14,871 nt of DNA from Clostridiaceae bacterium. Its GTDB lineage: Bacteria; Bacillota_A; Clostridia; Clostridiales; Clostridiaceae. The notes under the pieces are model-generated. The model saw only the letters and a list, made by a program, of their open reading frames with translations. It was not told the DNA's origin and did no database searches. This document shows positions 1 through 7,321 of the stretch, in pieces (within the stretch, counting starts at the first letter, position 1; every line of letters starts with the position of its first letter). The position numbers and the translations under genes are program-made. Location: positions 1 to 14,871 of the forward strand of contig JAQSXU010000085.1 in assembly GCA_029256485.1 (NCBI GenBank). The letters are read 5' to 3'.

Positions 1-66
1 ATTCAATGTCTGGAGGTTATCCATTGATTCTTCCAAAAACATTGACATGTATTGTGACGTATCCAT
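1..66 (-). CDS. cheA: Chemotaxis histidine kinase CheA, N-terminal fragment
   Basis: Only the first 22 codons lie in the window, starting at an ATG at 66-64 and running off the left edge in frame. The peptide begins MDTSQYMSMFLEES and ends in NLQTLN. This matches the start of the CheA P1 (Hpt) domain, which carries the phosphorylated histidine further on, beyond this window. The start is supported by a strong GGAGG-type Shine-Dalgarno in the 12-base gap after the cheR stop. The neighbouring cheR, cheB, cheD and cheW genes make CheA the expected next gene. In this pathway CheA phosphorylates CheY and CheB in response to receptor state. The call rests on a short peptide plus context, but both agree. 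Confidence 0.88.
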   Translation of the reverse strand, partial: MDTSQYMSMFLEESMDNLQTLN

Positions 67-78
67 TAAACTCCCTCC

Positions 79-846
79 TTACAATTTTCTATATAAAAAT
101 GTTGACGCTTTTTCAAATTTATAATCTTTATAGTTATATATGCTTTCAGTGGCTCCTACAAATAAAAGCCCACCTGATTTTATGCTTTCACTGAACTTTT
201 CATATATTTTATCCTTTATATCAGAATTAAAGTATATAACCACATTCCTACATACTATTAAATCAAACTCTCTTTCATAATTGTCTAAAATAAGATCATG
301 CTTCTTATATGTAACCATATTTTTAATATTATTATTTATAATGTATTTATCGCCGCTTTTAGTAAAATATTTATTTAAATTTGATTCACTTACATTTTTA
401 ATTTCAGCTGCAGAATATATGCCTTCCTTAGCTTTATTAAGTATGGTAGAATCAATATCTGTTGCAATAATTTTATGTTTTCCATAGGCATCAAGCTCAT
501 GAAGCATCATAGCTATGGAATATGGTTCAGCACCCACTGAACAAGCTGCACTCCAAATTTTAAGAGGCTTATTATTTTTTAGCAATTCATTGTTAATGTG
601 TACTTTCAAGTCTTCAAATATTTCTGGGTTTCTATAAAACTCTGTAACATTAATAGTTATAAAATCTAAAAATTTTTGTTTTTGTGCAGGATTGGCTTTT
701 AAAAGATTTATATATTCCTCCACTGAATTCACACCAACTCTTGACATAAGACTTAATATTCTTCTGTGCAGCTGGTTTGGTTTATAAGCTGATAAATCAA
801 TGTTATACTCCTTTAAAACCCACTTTTCAAAATATGCCAGATCCAT
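79..846 (-). CDS. cheR: Chemotaxis protein methyltransferase CheR
   Basis: The product is a 255-residue S-adenosylmethionine-dependent methyltransferase that methylates specific glutamates of chemoreceptors during adaptation. An all-alpha N-terminal domain (about 1-75) ends in the CheR-typical stretch TINVTEFYRNP at 64-74. The SAM-binding domain follows: motif I WSAACSVGAEPYS around 98-110, an acidic ribose-binding region ATDID at 128-132, and CRNVVIYF at 199-206, a conserved CheR motif. The length is close to that of a CheR without a C-terminal TPR extension. The ATG at 846 has GGAGG just upstream, overlapping the cheB stop, so the two genes are closely coupled (11 bases apart). The acid-rich and SAM motifs are all intact. 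Confidence 0.97.
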   Translation of the reverse strand: MDLAYFEKWVLKEYNIDLSAYKPNQLHRRILSLMSRVGVNSVEEYINLLKANPAQKQKFLDFITINVTEFYRNPEIFEDLKVHINNELLKNNKPLKIWSAACSVGAEPYSIAMMLHELDAYGKHKIIATDIDSTILNKAKEGIYSAAEIKNVSESNLNKYFTKSGDKYIINNNIKNMVTYKKHDLILDNYEREFDLIVCRNVVIYFNSDIKDKIYEKFSESIKSGGLLFVGATESIYNYKDYKFEKASTFLYRKL

Positions 847-857
847 TGATTTTCCTC

Positions 858-1946
858 CTAAATCTTAACTGCATTAATTATTTCTCTACTTATTTCATCT
901 AATGGCAGCACCATATCTATCATACCTGTTTCAAAGGCTGCTTTTGGCATACCATAAATGGTACAGGTACTTTGGTGTTCTGAAATAGTATATCCTCCGT
1001 TTTTCTTAATTTCTATAGTGCCATTTGCTCCATCTTTACCCATACCAGTCAAAACAACACTCATTAAATTTTCTTTATATACTTTAGAGCTTGAAAAAAA
1101 CAGCTTGTCTACTGCTGGTCTTACTCCCCACATTGACGGGTCAGTATTTAAGTGAATCCTTTTATCACTGCCTACTTCCATATGATATCCGCCAGGTGCA
1201 ATATAAACAACATTTTTTTCAATTGCATCCCCATTCTGTGCTTCTACTACACTTATTTCGCTGTTGCTGTTGAGTCTTTCTGCAAATGCTTTAGTAAAAC
1301 CAACCGGCATATGCTGTACAACGAATACGGGCACTCCTAAATCATGGGGAAGTGAAGTTATTACTGCATATAGTGCTTTGGGGCCGCCTGTTGAAGCTCC
1401 TATGGCCACAGCATTTATTTTATTGTGGCATACATTTCTATTAAACACAGTGTTTTCAATATTTTTTTCAGGGATACTATTTTCATGTTGTACTTCAATT
1501 TTTTTAATTGTCCTAGATTCATTATTCTGCTTATATAAAGTTATGTGAGTATATGCTGCTCTAATTTTTTCTATCAGCTGATCCTTCACTTTATCGATAT
1601 CCAGTGATATGGATCCTGAAGGTTTTGGTAAAAAATCAAAAGCCCCAGATTGAAGGCATTCCATTGTTAGAGCAGTACCCTGTTTGGATACACTACTGAG
1701 TATAATTACTGGTTTCTTTATTCCTTTTCTTTTTAATTCCTTAAGTGCTGTTATACCATCCATAACAGGCATTTCCACATCCATGGTAATAACATCTGGA
1801 GATATAATGGTTAATTTTTTAAATAAATCTTCCCCATTTCTGGCTACATCTACTGTTTCCATATCTGCCTCTGAATTTATCATGTCTGATATAATTTTTC
1901 TCATTAAAGCAGAGTCATCAACTACTAATACTTTTATCCTACTCAA
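858..1946 (-). CDS. cheB: Chemotaxis response regulator protein-glutamate methylesterase CheB
   Basis: The product is a two-domain protein that removes receptor methyl groups, and can deamidate receptor glutamines, when phosphorylated by CheA. The receiver domain starts IKVLVVDDSALMR (acidic pair at residues 10-11) and has the phospho-acceptor in MDVEMPVMDG (D56). A long Asn/Glu-rich linker (about 110-175) leads to the methylesterase domain. There the triad is visible as Ser in GASTGGP (about 185), His in VVQHMP (about 212) and Asp in LTGMGKDG (about 305). No ATG is available at the N-terminus. Two in-frame TTG codons lie at 1952 and 1946. GGAG at 1959-1956 is only 3 bases from the first but 9 from the second. 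The product from 1946 would start MSRIKVLVVDD, as CheB proteins usually do, so I chose 1946 (362 residues). The gene lies between cheD and cheR. Confidence 0.96.
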   Translation of the reverse strand: MSRIKVLVVDDSALMRKIISDMINSEADMETVDVARNGEDLFKKLTIISPDVITMDVEMPVMDGITALKELKRKGIKKPVIILSSVSKQGTALTMECLQSGAFDFLPKPSGSISLDIDKVKDQLIEKIRAAYTHITLYKQNNESRTIKKIEVQHENSIPEKNIENTVFNRNVCHNKINAVAIGASTGGPKALYAVITSLPHDLGVPVFVVQHMPVGFTKAFAERLNSNSEISVVEAQNGDAIEKNVVYIAPGGYHMEVGSDKRIHLNTDPSMWGVRPAVDKLFFSSSKVYKENLMSVVLTGMGKDGANGTIEIKKNGGYTISEHQSTCTIYGMPKAAFETGMIDMVLPLDEISREIINAVKI

Positions 1947-1960
1947 ATGCAATCACTCCA

Positions 1961-2449
1961 TTATAATTCTTTGATGCCAACTCCAACGGTTTTAATTTGA
2001 ACAGTGCCGTTAGAAGTATCAAAAATCACTGTTCTTCCCTTGTTACCGCCAACATCTTGTCCAATTAATGGTATGCATAATTTAGCTAATACTTTTTTCA
2101 CAGATTCGCTGTTTCTATTTCCTATATCCATAACCATGTTTCTATCGGAAAAGTTAAACATTGACGCCCCTCCAGCTATTTTCGCCTTCAGGTTGGATTT
2201 CATGGCACCTTGTTTAATCATTTTATCTACTAAAATTGGGATTGCCAAATCTGCAAATTTTAGGGGATTAGTAATATTATTAAATTGTGCGCTATCTGGC
2301 AGCATAATATGAGCTAATCCACCAATAGCCTTACATTTATCATAAATAGCTATTCCAACACAAGAACCTAGTCCAATGGTGATAAGTTTATCAGGAGACG
2401 ACACCACATTTGCGTCTGCTATTCCTATTTTAAATTCGTTCACACCCAT
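1961..2449 (-). CDS. cheD: Chemoreceptor glutamine deamidase CheD
   Basis: The product is a 162-residue CheD-family protein. The family deamidates receptor glutamines to glutamates and, in Bacillus and Thermotoga, also binds and stimulates the CheY-P phosphatase CheC. The catalytic region reads ITIGLGSCVGIAIYD followed by GGLAHIMLP, placing Thr24, Cys30 and His47 at the same spacing as the Thr21/Cys27/His44 residues of Thermotoga CheD. The C-terminal half keeps the family's GGA and IGNRN motifs (KIAGGASMF; DIGNRN) and GQDVGGNKGR. The ATG at 2449 is preceded by AAGG, which overlaps the end of cheW (12-base gap). No cheC is seen in the window; it may lie beyond cheA. Confidence 0.96.
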   Translation of the reverse strand: MGVNEFKIGIADANVVSSPDKLITIGLGSCVGIAIYDKCKAIGGLAHIMLPDSAQFNNITNPLKFADLAIPILVDKMIKQGAMKSNLKAKIAGGASMFNFSDRNMVMDIGNRNSESVKKVLAKLCIPLIGQDVGGNKGRTVIFDTSNGTVQIKTVGVGIKEL

Positions 2450-2461
2450 TACTCTAACCTT

Positions 2462-2908
2462 CTAAATCAACTTATTTTCATCCTCTGTTAAAATTGTTCC
2501 TAGGTTTAGAAAAATAATAATTTTCTTATCAATTTTTATTAATCCTTTAAGATATCTTTTGGAAATACCTGAAACAACCTCTGGAGGATTTTCTATATTT
2601 TTTGTATTAACATCTCTTACTTCTGATACAACATCAACAATAATACCAAGTTTTCTGCCTTCTTGCTTTGCTATAACTACTTTTGTATCATTAGTAATTT
2701 TGTCTTCACCTAAATTAAATCTTTTGCACAGAGAAATTATGGGCAGAATATTGTCCTCATAATTTATAACTCCCTCAACAAAGCTTGGTGAATCAGGTAA
2801 TTTTGTGGGTTCTTCATATCCTAGTATTCTTTCCACTTCCATAATGTCGGTGGCATAATATTCGCCATTAATACTGAATATTAATACTTTAATTTCTTTA
2901 TTATCCAT
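2462..2908 (-). CDS. cheW: Chemotaxis coupling protein CheW
   Basis: The product is a 148-residue single-domain CheW protein, which links receptors to the P5 domain of CheA in the cytoplasmic signalling array. It has the expected pattern: an opening beta strand (KVLIFSINGEYYATDIMEVERIL), the conserved SFVEGVINYEDNILPIISL segment around residues 42-60, and a C-terminal KRYLKGLIKIDKKIIIFLNL strand pair. There is no receiver domain, so it is CheW and not CheV. The ATG at 2908 has a strong GGAGG site 9 bases upstream, overlapping the stop of the fapA-like gene. Further CheW paralogues are common near cheA in clostridia, so this need not be the only copy. Confidence 0.94.
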   Translation of the reverse strand: MDNKEIKVLIFSINGEYYATDIMEVERILGYEEPTKLPDSPSFVEGVINYEDNILPIISLCKRFNLGEDKITNDTKVVIAKQEGRKLGIIVDVVSEVRDVNTKNIENPPEVVSGISKRYLKGLIKIDKKIIIFLNLGTILTEDENKLI

Positions 2909-2919
2909 ATAAGTGCCTC

Positions 2920-4872
2920 CTACAATTTAAATCTATCAACAATGATATCCTCGTCCTTGCCTAAATAAGCATGTATCTCTTTGCTTGGTGTATCCAATAT
3001 ATATTCTCTGTTGCCTATAACAAATATTGTATTTTGATAAGCAACATCAGCCCATATATGTCCTGTCCTTGAAGCACAAAGCTTTGTGGTTACTCCACCC
3101 ATACTTCCTACCATTTTACACCTTATTTCATCATTTGCTTGTATTACTCCGCCTCTGGTTATGGCTTTTTCTCCTTCAAAAATTATTTTTCCATTTCCTT
3201 TAATGTTAGACACATATTCACCTTTGCCATATATATATATATCACCTGATGATTCAAGTGTTGAATCCTGACAATATGCAATTCTCAAATTAACAGGAAT
3301 TGCTAAAATACTCTTAAATTGCTCAATTTTATCCTGAATTATATTTACAATTTCATCTACTTCCCAATAATGAGCCATATTGATTGGAGCTAGGCCAATT
3401 AATTTACCTTTTATCACTGCAAGAAGTTCATCTTCTTCTTTTTTCTTTTCGCTCATAATACCTGCCACTACTTTCATACAAAGCCGTGGTATATGCTTAA
3501 ATTTAGTTTCAATAAGTACCTTTACAATTTCCCCATCTTTTCTATCAGGTCCAAGAAGATTGAACTTTTTGATTTCCTCAGCTACCTTCGACAAGCTTGA
3601 TAACTCTTGTTTTAATGCTTCAAGATTGGAAATTAAGTTTTGTATCATCACATCTTCTCCTCCTATTAGGATTTGAGAAGAAATTATACTTCCTTTTATT
3701 AATCCTTCACCTTTTCCAGTGACTTTCGCTCTCTCTACATTACCATGTATGGTTACAGCATTTCCTGATTCCACAATCATGCCATCCATTACATTCCCAT
3801 AGATTATTATATCTCCCATAAACTTAATATTACCGCTCTTTAAATCCACATCACTTTTCAATTCATGAACTGGATATACATAAAATGTATTATTTTTAAT
3901 ACATGGCTTGCCGCCTTCATCTGCTATTATTGTATTTGAATCCTTCAATGTACAGCCTGTACCATTCTTTATACTTATTTTCCTGCCAGCCTTAAACTTA
4001 ACAATTTTACCTCTTATGTCCTTTCCATTTTTGCCTTCCAGCCCTGGTGTTTTCACTGCCAGTATATACCCTTTTTCTACAGAGTCAACTGATCCAATGC
4101 TCTTAAAATCTACTTTACCGAATTCATCCTCATCAGGCACCAAGTTCTCAGTATCCTGTTTAAACTTTATATCCAATATATCATCTTGTTCGTCCTGAGG
4201 CTTTTCACCTTTAGCAACTAACAGGCTCTTATCTTCCTCGCCATTAATTAAAGCTTCTATGTTTTCATTTATTAATCCAAAAACTATTTTTTGTTTTGCA
4301 AGTTCCTTTTTTACGTCATCTACGGTAAATTTTTTAGGTAATACACTGTTTGCTAATTTACATTTGATTTCTATTGTATTACTTTCTTCTACATCCACAA
4401 GGCTGTATATATTTTTAGGTTTATATTTAATGGTTATATACGCTTCCATAGCATCAGGAGACAAATTTATATCCATAAACCTCTGTGCTTCATCTTCCAG
4501 CATTATTACTTCTATTTTGCTGTCCTCAAAAACTTCTTTTCTTGCTTTAGCTTCTTCTCCATTAACAATTACCTTAACATTCCTGCTTGGGAAAACTGCT
4601 GCTGGATAACCTTGGTCTTTTGGATTTTTAACAATGATTTTACCTTCAGTAATTTTAACTTTTCCATTATTCTCATCGCTTTTCTTAGTCTTTTGCTGTT
4701 CTTCAGACTTTTCATTTTCTTTTAGGCTTACTTTTATAGAAGCACTTTTAAAAAGAAAACCTTTTTTTTCTTCAGTTACAACATAATCCAATTGATCCTT
4801 GGGTATATTAAGTACTTTACATGCCTCATTAACACATTCTTCAACAGATTTTCCCTTAAAAACCCTTTCCAT
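2920..4872 (-). CDS. FapA/DUF342 family protein with N-terminal Jag-N-like domain
   Basis: This is a large (650-residue) cytoplasmic-looking protein with no signal peptide or membrane segment. Residues 1-50 (MERVFKGKSVEECVNEACKVL... KKGFLF) resemble the Jag-N domain found at the start of KhpB/Jag RNA-binding proteins. A Lys/Glu/Gln-rich linker (about 55-75) follows, then the DUF342 region. That region includes a run of glycine-punctuated beta-helix repeats (GNIKFMGDIIIYGNV...GNVERAKVTGKGEGLIKGSI) and a helical, probably coiled-coil segment (LISNLEALKQELSSLSKVAEEI). The family is annotated as flagellar assembly protein A, and its biochemical role is poorly defined. An in-frame ATG at 4908 has no ribosome site; the ATG at 4872 has AAGGGGG six bases upstream, so I start there. 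It is the first gene of the che operon, behind a sigma-D-like promoter. Confidence 0.88.
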   Translation of the reverse strand: MERVFKGKSVEECVNEACKVLNIPKDQLDYVVTEEKKGFLFKSASIKVSLKENEKSEEQQKTKKSDENNGKVKITEGKIIVKNPKDQGYPAAVFPSRNVKVIVNGEEAKARKEVFEDSKIEVIMLEDEAQRFMDINLSPDAMEAYITIKYKPKNIYSLVDVEESNTIEIKCKLANSVLPKKFTVDDVKKELAKQKIVFGLINENIEALINGEEDKSLLVAKGEKPQDEQDDILDIKFKQDTENLVPDEDEFGKVDFKSIGSVDSVEKGYILAVKTPGLEGKNGKDIRGKIVKFKAGRKISIKNGTGCTLKDSNTIIADEGGKPCIKNNTFYVYPVHELKSDVDLKSGNIKFMGDIIIYGNVMDGMIVESGNAVTIHGNVERAKVTGKGEGLIKGSIISSQILIGGEDVMIQNLISNLEALKQELSSLSKVAEEIKKFNLLGPDRKDGEIVKVLIETKFKHIPRLCMKVVAGIMSEKKKEEDELLAVIKGKLIGLAPINMAHYWEVDEIVNIIQDKIEQFKSILAIPVNLRIAYCQDSTLESSGDIYIYGKGEYVSNIKGNGKIIFEGEKAITRGGVIQANDEIRCKMVGSMGGVTTKLCASRTGHIWADVAYQNTIFVIGNREYILDTPSKEIHAYLGKDEDIIVDRFKL

Positions 4873-4933
4873 GATAATCCCCCTTAGATAATTCATGAAG
4901 TTATTCATTCGTTGTTTATGTATTTTTTCTTAT

Positions 4934-4960
4934 TTATCGTCATTTTTTTCTATAACTTTA
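4934..4960 (-). promoter_or_regulatory. Sigma-D (FliA/sigma-28) promoter of the chemotaxis operon
   Basis: On the minus strand the -35 element TAAAGTTA (4960-4953) is followed by 11 bases and the -10 element GACGATAA (4941-4934). The enterobacterial sigma-28 consensus is TAAAGTTT-N11-GCCGATAA, so 14 of 16 positions match with the exact spacing. Transcription would start near 4927, about 55 bases before the fapA-like ATG. This fits known sigma-D control of chemotaxis genes. Confidence 0.82.
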
Positions 4961-4989
4961 TAATAATATAAAATATGTTAAAACTCAAA

Positions 4990-5601
4990 TCAGTTAGCAA
5001 TTTTTATTAAAGCAACTTGTTTATTTTCTTCTTTTTTACCGTAATCTATTATAATTTCCTGTATTTTTTCTGTGGTCACAAAAATTACTGGACTAATCAA
5101 GCTTTTTGCTTTATTTTTAATAATTTCTTTGTCAAAAGACAGCAGTAATTGATGTTTTTTAACCTTTTCCCCCTGTGATACATAGGATGCAAATCCCTCA
5201 CCATTCAAACTGACAGTGTCAATACCTATATGCACTAATATTTCAATTCCCTGTTCATTTCTAATTGCAATGGCATGCTTAGTTGGAAATAACACTTTTA
5301 CAACTCCATCCATAGGGGAGTATACTTTATTATCATAAGGATTAATTGCAAAGCCATCTCCCAAGAGTTTTGATGCAAAAGCTTCATCAGGCACATGTGA
5401 TATATTTAATATGTCTCCATTTATAGGGTTGTCTACAGTAATCTCCTGAAAAGTAAAATTATCATGTTTTACCTGCTCCTCAATTTGTTTTTCTCTAATT
5501 GCTTCAAGTATAACTGAGTCTTTGGAATTCCCCTGTTCATAACTCCTTGATCTTTTATTAGAAAATAAAGATTTAAATATATCTCGAAAAAATTTTTTCA
5601 T
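4990..5601 (-). CDS. PTS glucose-type EIIA protein, stand-alone
   Basis: The product is a 203-residue phosphocarrier of the EIIA-Glc family, which passes phosphate from HPr to a sugar-specific IIB domain. The IIA domain covers about residues 55-200. It contains the two family histidines 15 residues apart (His109 in FPTKHAIAI, His124 in ILVHIGIDTV), matching the E. coli His75/His90 pair; His124 is the predicted phosphorylation site. The first 50 residues are extra: a basic, amphipathic-looking start (MKKFFRDIFKSLFSNKR) and a charged linker, which might aid membrane contact, though that is a guess. No IIB or IIC domain is fused or encoded nearby. The ATG at 5601 has AGGAGG five bases upstream, 19 bases after the antiterminator gene, so the two are almost certainly cotranscribed. 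Confidence 0.93.
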   Translation of the reverse strand: MKKFFRDIFKSLFSNKRSRSYEQGNSKDSVILEAIREKQIEEQVKHDNFTFQEITVDNPINGDILNISHVPDEAFASKLLGDGFAINPYDNKVYSPMDGVVKVLFPTKHAIAIRNEQGIEILVHIGIDTVSLNGEGFASYVSQGEKVKKHQLLLSFDKEIIKNKAKSLISPVIFVTTEKIQEIIIDYGKKEENKQVALIKIAN

Positions 5602-5620
5602 ACAATCCTCCTGAATTCAA

Positions 5621-6448
5621 TTAATTATCCGAAAGCCTTTTTAAATGCAAGGCAATATATCCTATTTCATCCTGTGGTATTTTCACATGAAAAAGTGTCT
5701 CCATCTTCATAGCAACCTTAATAGCAATGTCATATTCTTTATAAAGCTCTTTTTTAATGCTTTCTAAAAGCAAATTTCTTATTGTTTTATTACTCTTTAC
5801 TCTCTCCAGCATAAAATTTATATGAGTCACCGTTCTTGCATAAGCTAATGAATTGTTATCAATATTTTTTTTCATCAGCTTTGATATTATATCAATTATC
5901 TCACCAATTTTTTTAGTATAAGCAAGGGGTTCGGAAACATCTGTTTCCGTAATAGATGCCCTTATATGCAAGCAAATGAATCCTGCCTCACTTACAGGAA
6001 GTTTTACATGCAGTGCTTCATTTATTAAATCCACTGCTTCATTGGCTATTTCATATTCTCTTGGATATAAAGCCTTTAATTCATACAAAAAAGGATTTTC
6101 AATATTTATGCCCTTTTCAATTCTTCTAATAGCAAAATTAATGTGGTCAGGAAGAGAAACATGAATTGCATTGCTTAATTTTGTTTTAAATTTTTTTTCG
6201 CTTAGATGTATTATTTCCTCTGACACTCCAACTATTGTATTATCTATACTTTCAAGCACCCTTTTATAATTATTACCCATGTTTGCCGTTTGTTTGACAA
6301 AAATATTTTCTATTCTTTCTTCAGGAACCTGAGTACCCTTACTAAATTCATAGCCTAAAGCCTTACCTATTAAAATATATTCATTGTTTTCTTTACCCGC
6401 AATTACTACATTATTATTTAAAACTTTCTTAATCACATAATCATTCAT
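5621..6448 (-). CDS. licT: BglG/LicT-family transcriptional antiterminator (CAT-PRD1-PRD2)
   Basis: The product is an RNA-binding antiterminator of about 275 residues, controlled by PTS phosphorylation. Residues 1-55 (MNDYVIKKVLNNNVVIAG... EERIENIFVK) form the CAT RNA-binding domain. Two PTS regulation domains follow, with the four family histidines near 102 (PDHINFA), 161 (LHIRAS), 209 (THINFMLER) and 268 (ALHLKRL). These lie at nearly the same places as His100/159/207/269 of B. subtilis LicT. The family binds an RAT hairpin in a leader RNA and prevents termination when sugar is available. I found no RAT-terminator pair in this window, so its target is probably elsewhere. Two ATGs in tandem (6451 and 6448) follow GGAG at 4 and 7 bases; I prefer 6448. 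It could be a GlcT-type regulator and not LicT proper. Confidence 0.9.
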   Translation of the reverse strand: MNDYVIKKVLNNNVVIAGKENNEYILIGKALGYEFSKGTQVPEERIENIFVKQTANMGNNYKRVLESIDNTIVGVSEEIIHLSEKKFKTKLSNAIHVSLPDHINFAIRRIEKGINIENPFLYELKALYPREYEIANEAVDLINEALHVKLPVSEAGFICLHIRASITETDVSEPLAYTKKIGEIIDIISKLMKKNIDNNSLAYARTVTHINFMLERVKSNKTIRNLLLESIKKELYKEYDIAIKVAMKMETLFHVKIPQDEIGYIALHLKRLSDN

Positions 6449-6471
6449 CATATTACTCCAAATAAAATGAC

Positions 6472-7305
6472 TTATTTATTATTTTTAATTTTCTCTATAT
6501 CTTTTTCTGCTTCTTCGTCATAGGCTTTCATTATATTTTTTACAACAGCATTATTACTGGAATTATAATCTGTATTATCCACTGCACTAATAGGCAAAAC
6601 CTTTGGAGATGTTCCAGATATAAATAAAGCATCATAATCAGCTATATTTTCATAATGTATCTCTTTTTCAATCACTTCATATGAAAGTTTTTTGCACAAG
6701 GAAATTATCACATCTCTTCTTGTTCCAGGAAGCACTGCTTTTAAAGGAGCTGTATACACCTTATGCCCTTTAATCATAAAAACATTGGATCTGCTTCCCT
6801 CTGTTATAAAGCCGTTGTTATCCACAAGTATGGCTTCATATGCTGAGGCTTCCTTAATTTTTATATCCACATTGTGCCTAAAATCCATATTGATAACTTT
6901 AGCATTTGGATTGTTTCTTTCTCCATGATACAGTATAGTTTTAACTCCTGTTTCATAACATTGTTTATCAGGATAATTATGCTTAATAAAATAGCATAAA
7001 AAATTTGATTCACCATCATAATAATTAAAAATCAGCTTTATGTTTCCTATTGTTACTTTGTTTACTTCAATTAACTTAAAAATATAATCTTTAATTTCTT
7101 CTTCATTGATCCATAATTTTAAATCAGTTACCCTTGCTGAATTTTTTAACCTTTCCATGTGCCTTTTCAAAAATAATGGATATCCGTCAATTATTCTGAT
7201 AACTTCATATAGTGACTTTCCTCTTGTAATTAGATTGTCGTCAAAATAAACATCCTCTTCTACTCCACCGTTTAAAATAAAATACTTTCTAAGATTTTCG
7301 CTCAT
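6472..7305 (-). CDS. Class IV (BCAT/ADCL/D-amino acid) PLP aminotransferase family protein
   Basis: The product is a 277-residue fold-type IV pyridoxal-phosphate enzyme. The N-terminal part (FDDNLITRGKSLYEVIRI, PLFLKRHMERLKNSA) is typical of the family. The likely Schiff-base lysine is K136 in NAKVINMDFR. The motif ASAYEAILVDNNGFITEGSRSN (about 153-174) carries the family glutamate (E169) that contacts the PLP ring nitrogen, and YTAPLKAVLPGTRRDVI binds the cofactor phosphate. Branched-chain aminotransferase, 4-amino-4-deoxychorismate lyase and D-amino acid transaminase share this fold. The sequence alone does not tell which reaction is catalysed, so no symbol is given. The ATG at 7305 has AAAGGA eight bases upstream and follows the HAD gene by 16 bases. 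Confidence 0.88.
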   Translation of the reverse strand: MSENLRKYFILNGGVEEDVYFDDNLITRGKSLYEVIRIIDGYPLFLKRHMERLKNSARVTDLKLWINEEEIKDYIFKLIEVNKVTIGNIKLIFNYYDGESNFLCYFIKHNYPDKQCYETGVKTILYHGERNNPNAKVINMDFRHNVDIKIKEASAYEAILVDNNGFITEGSRSNVFMIKGHKVYTAPLKAVLPGTRRDVIISLCKKLSYEVIEKEIHYENIADYDALFISGTSPKVLPISAVDNTDYNSSNNAVVKNIMKAYDEEAEKDIEKIKNNK

Positions 7306-7321
7306 ATTATTTTCCTTTCGT

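Noticed and set aside
4259..4609. Plus-strand open frame of 116 codons opposite the fapA-like gene
   Set aside because: It lies wholly inside a convincing gene on the other strand, has no ribosome site and encodes Ser/Leu/Ile-rich sequence typical of an antisense frame. The same applies to the other plus-strand frames inside cheB, cheD, the antiterminator gene and nifJ.
6452..6471. Looked for an RAT/terminator target of the antiterminator next to its own gene or ahead of the HAD gene
   Set aside because: The gap before the antiterminator is only about 20 bases, and the region before the HAD gene holds just the DUF1292 terminator and a weak promoter-like TAAAAT; no RAT-like sequence is seen.
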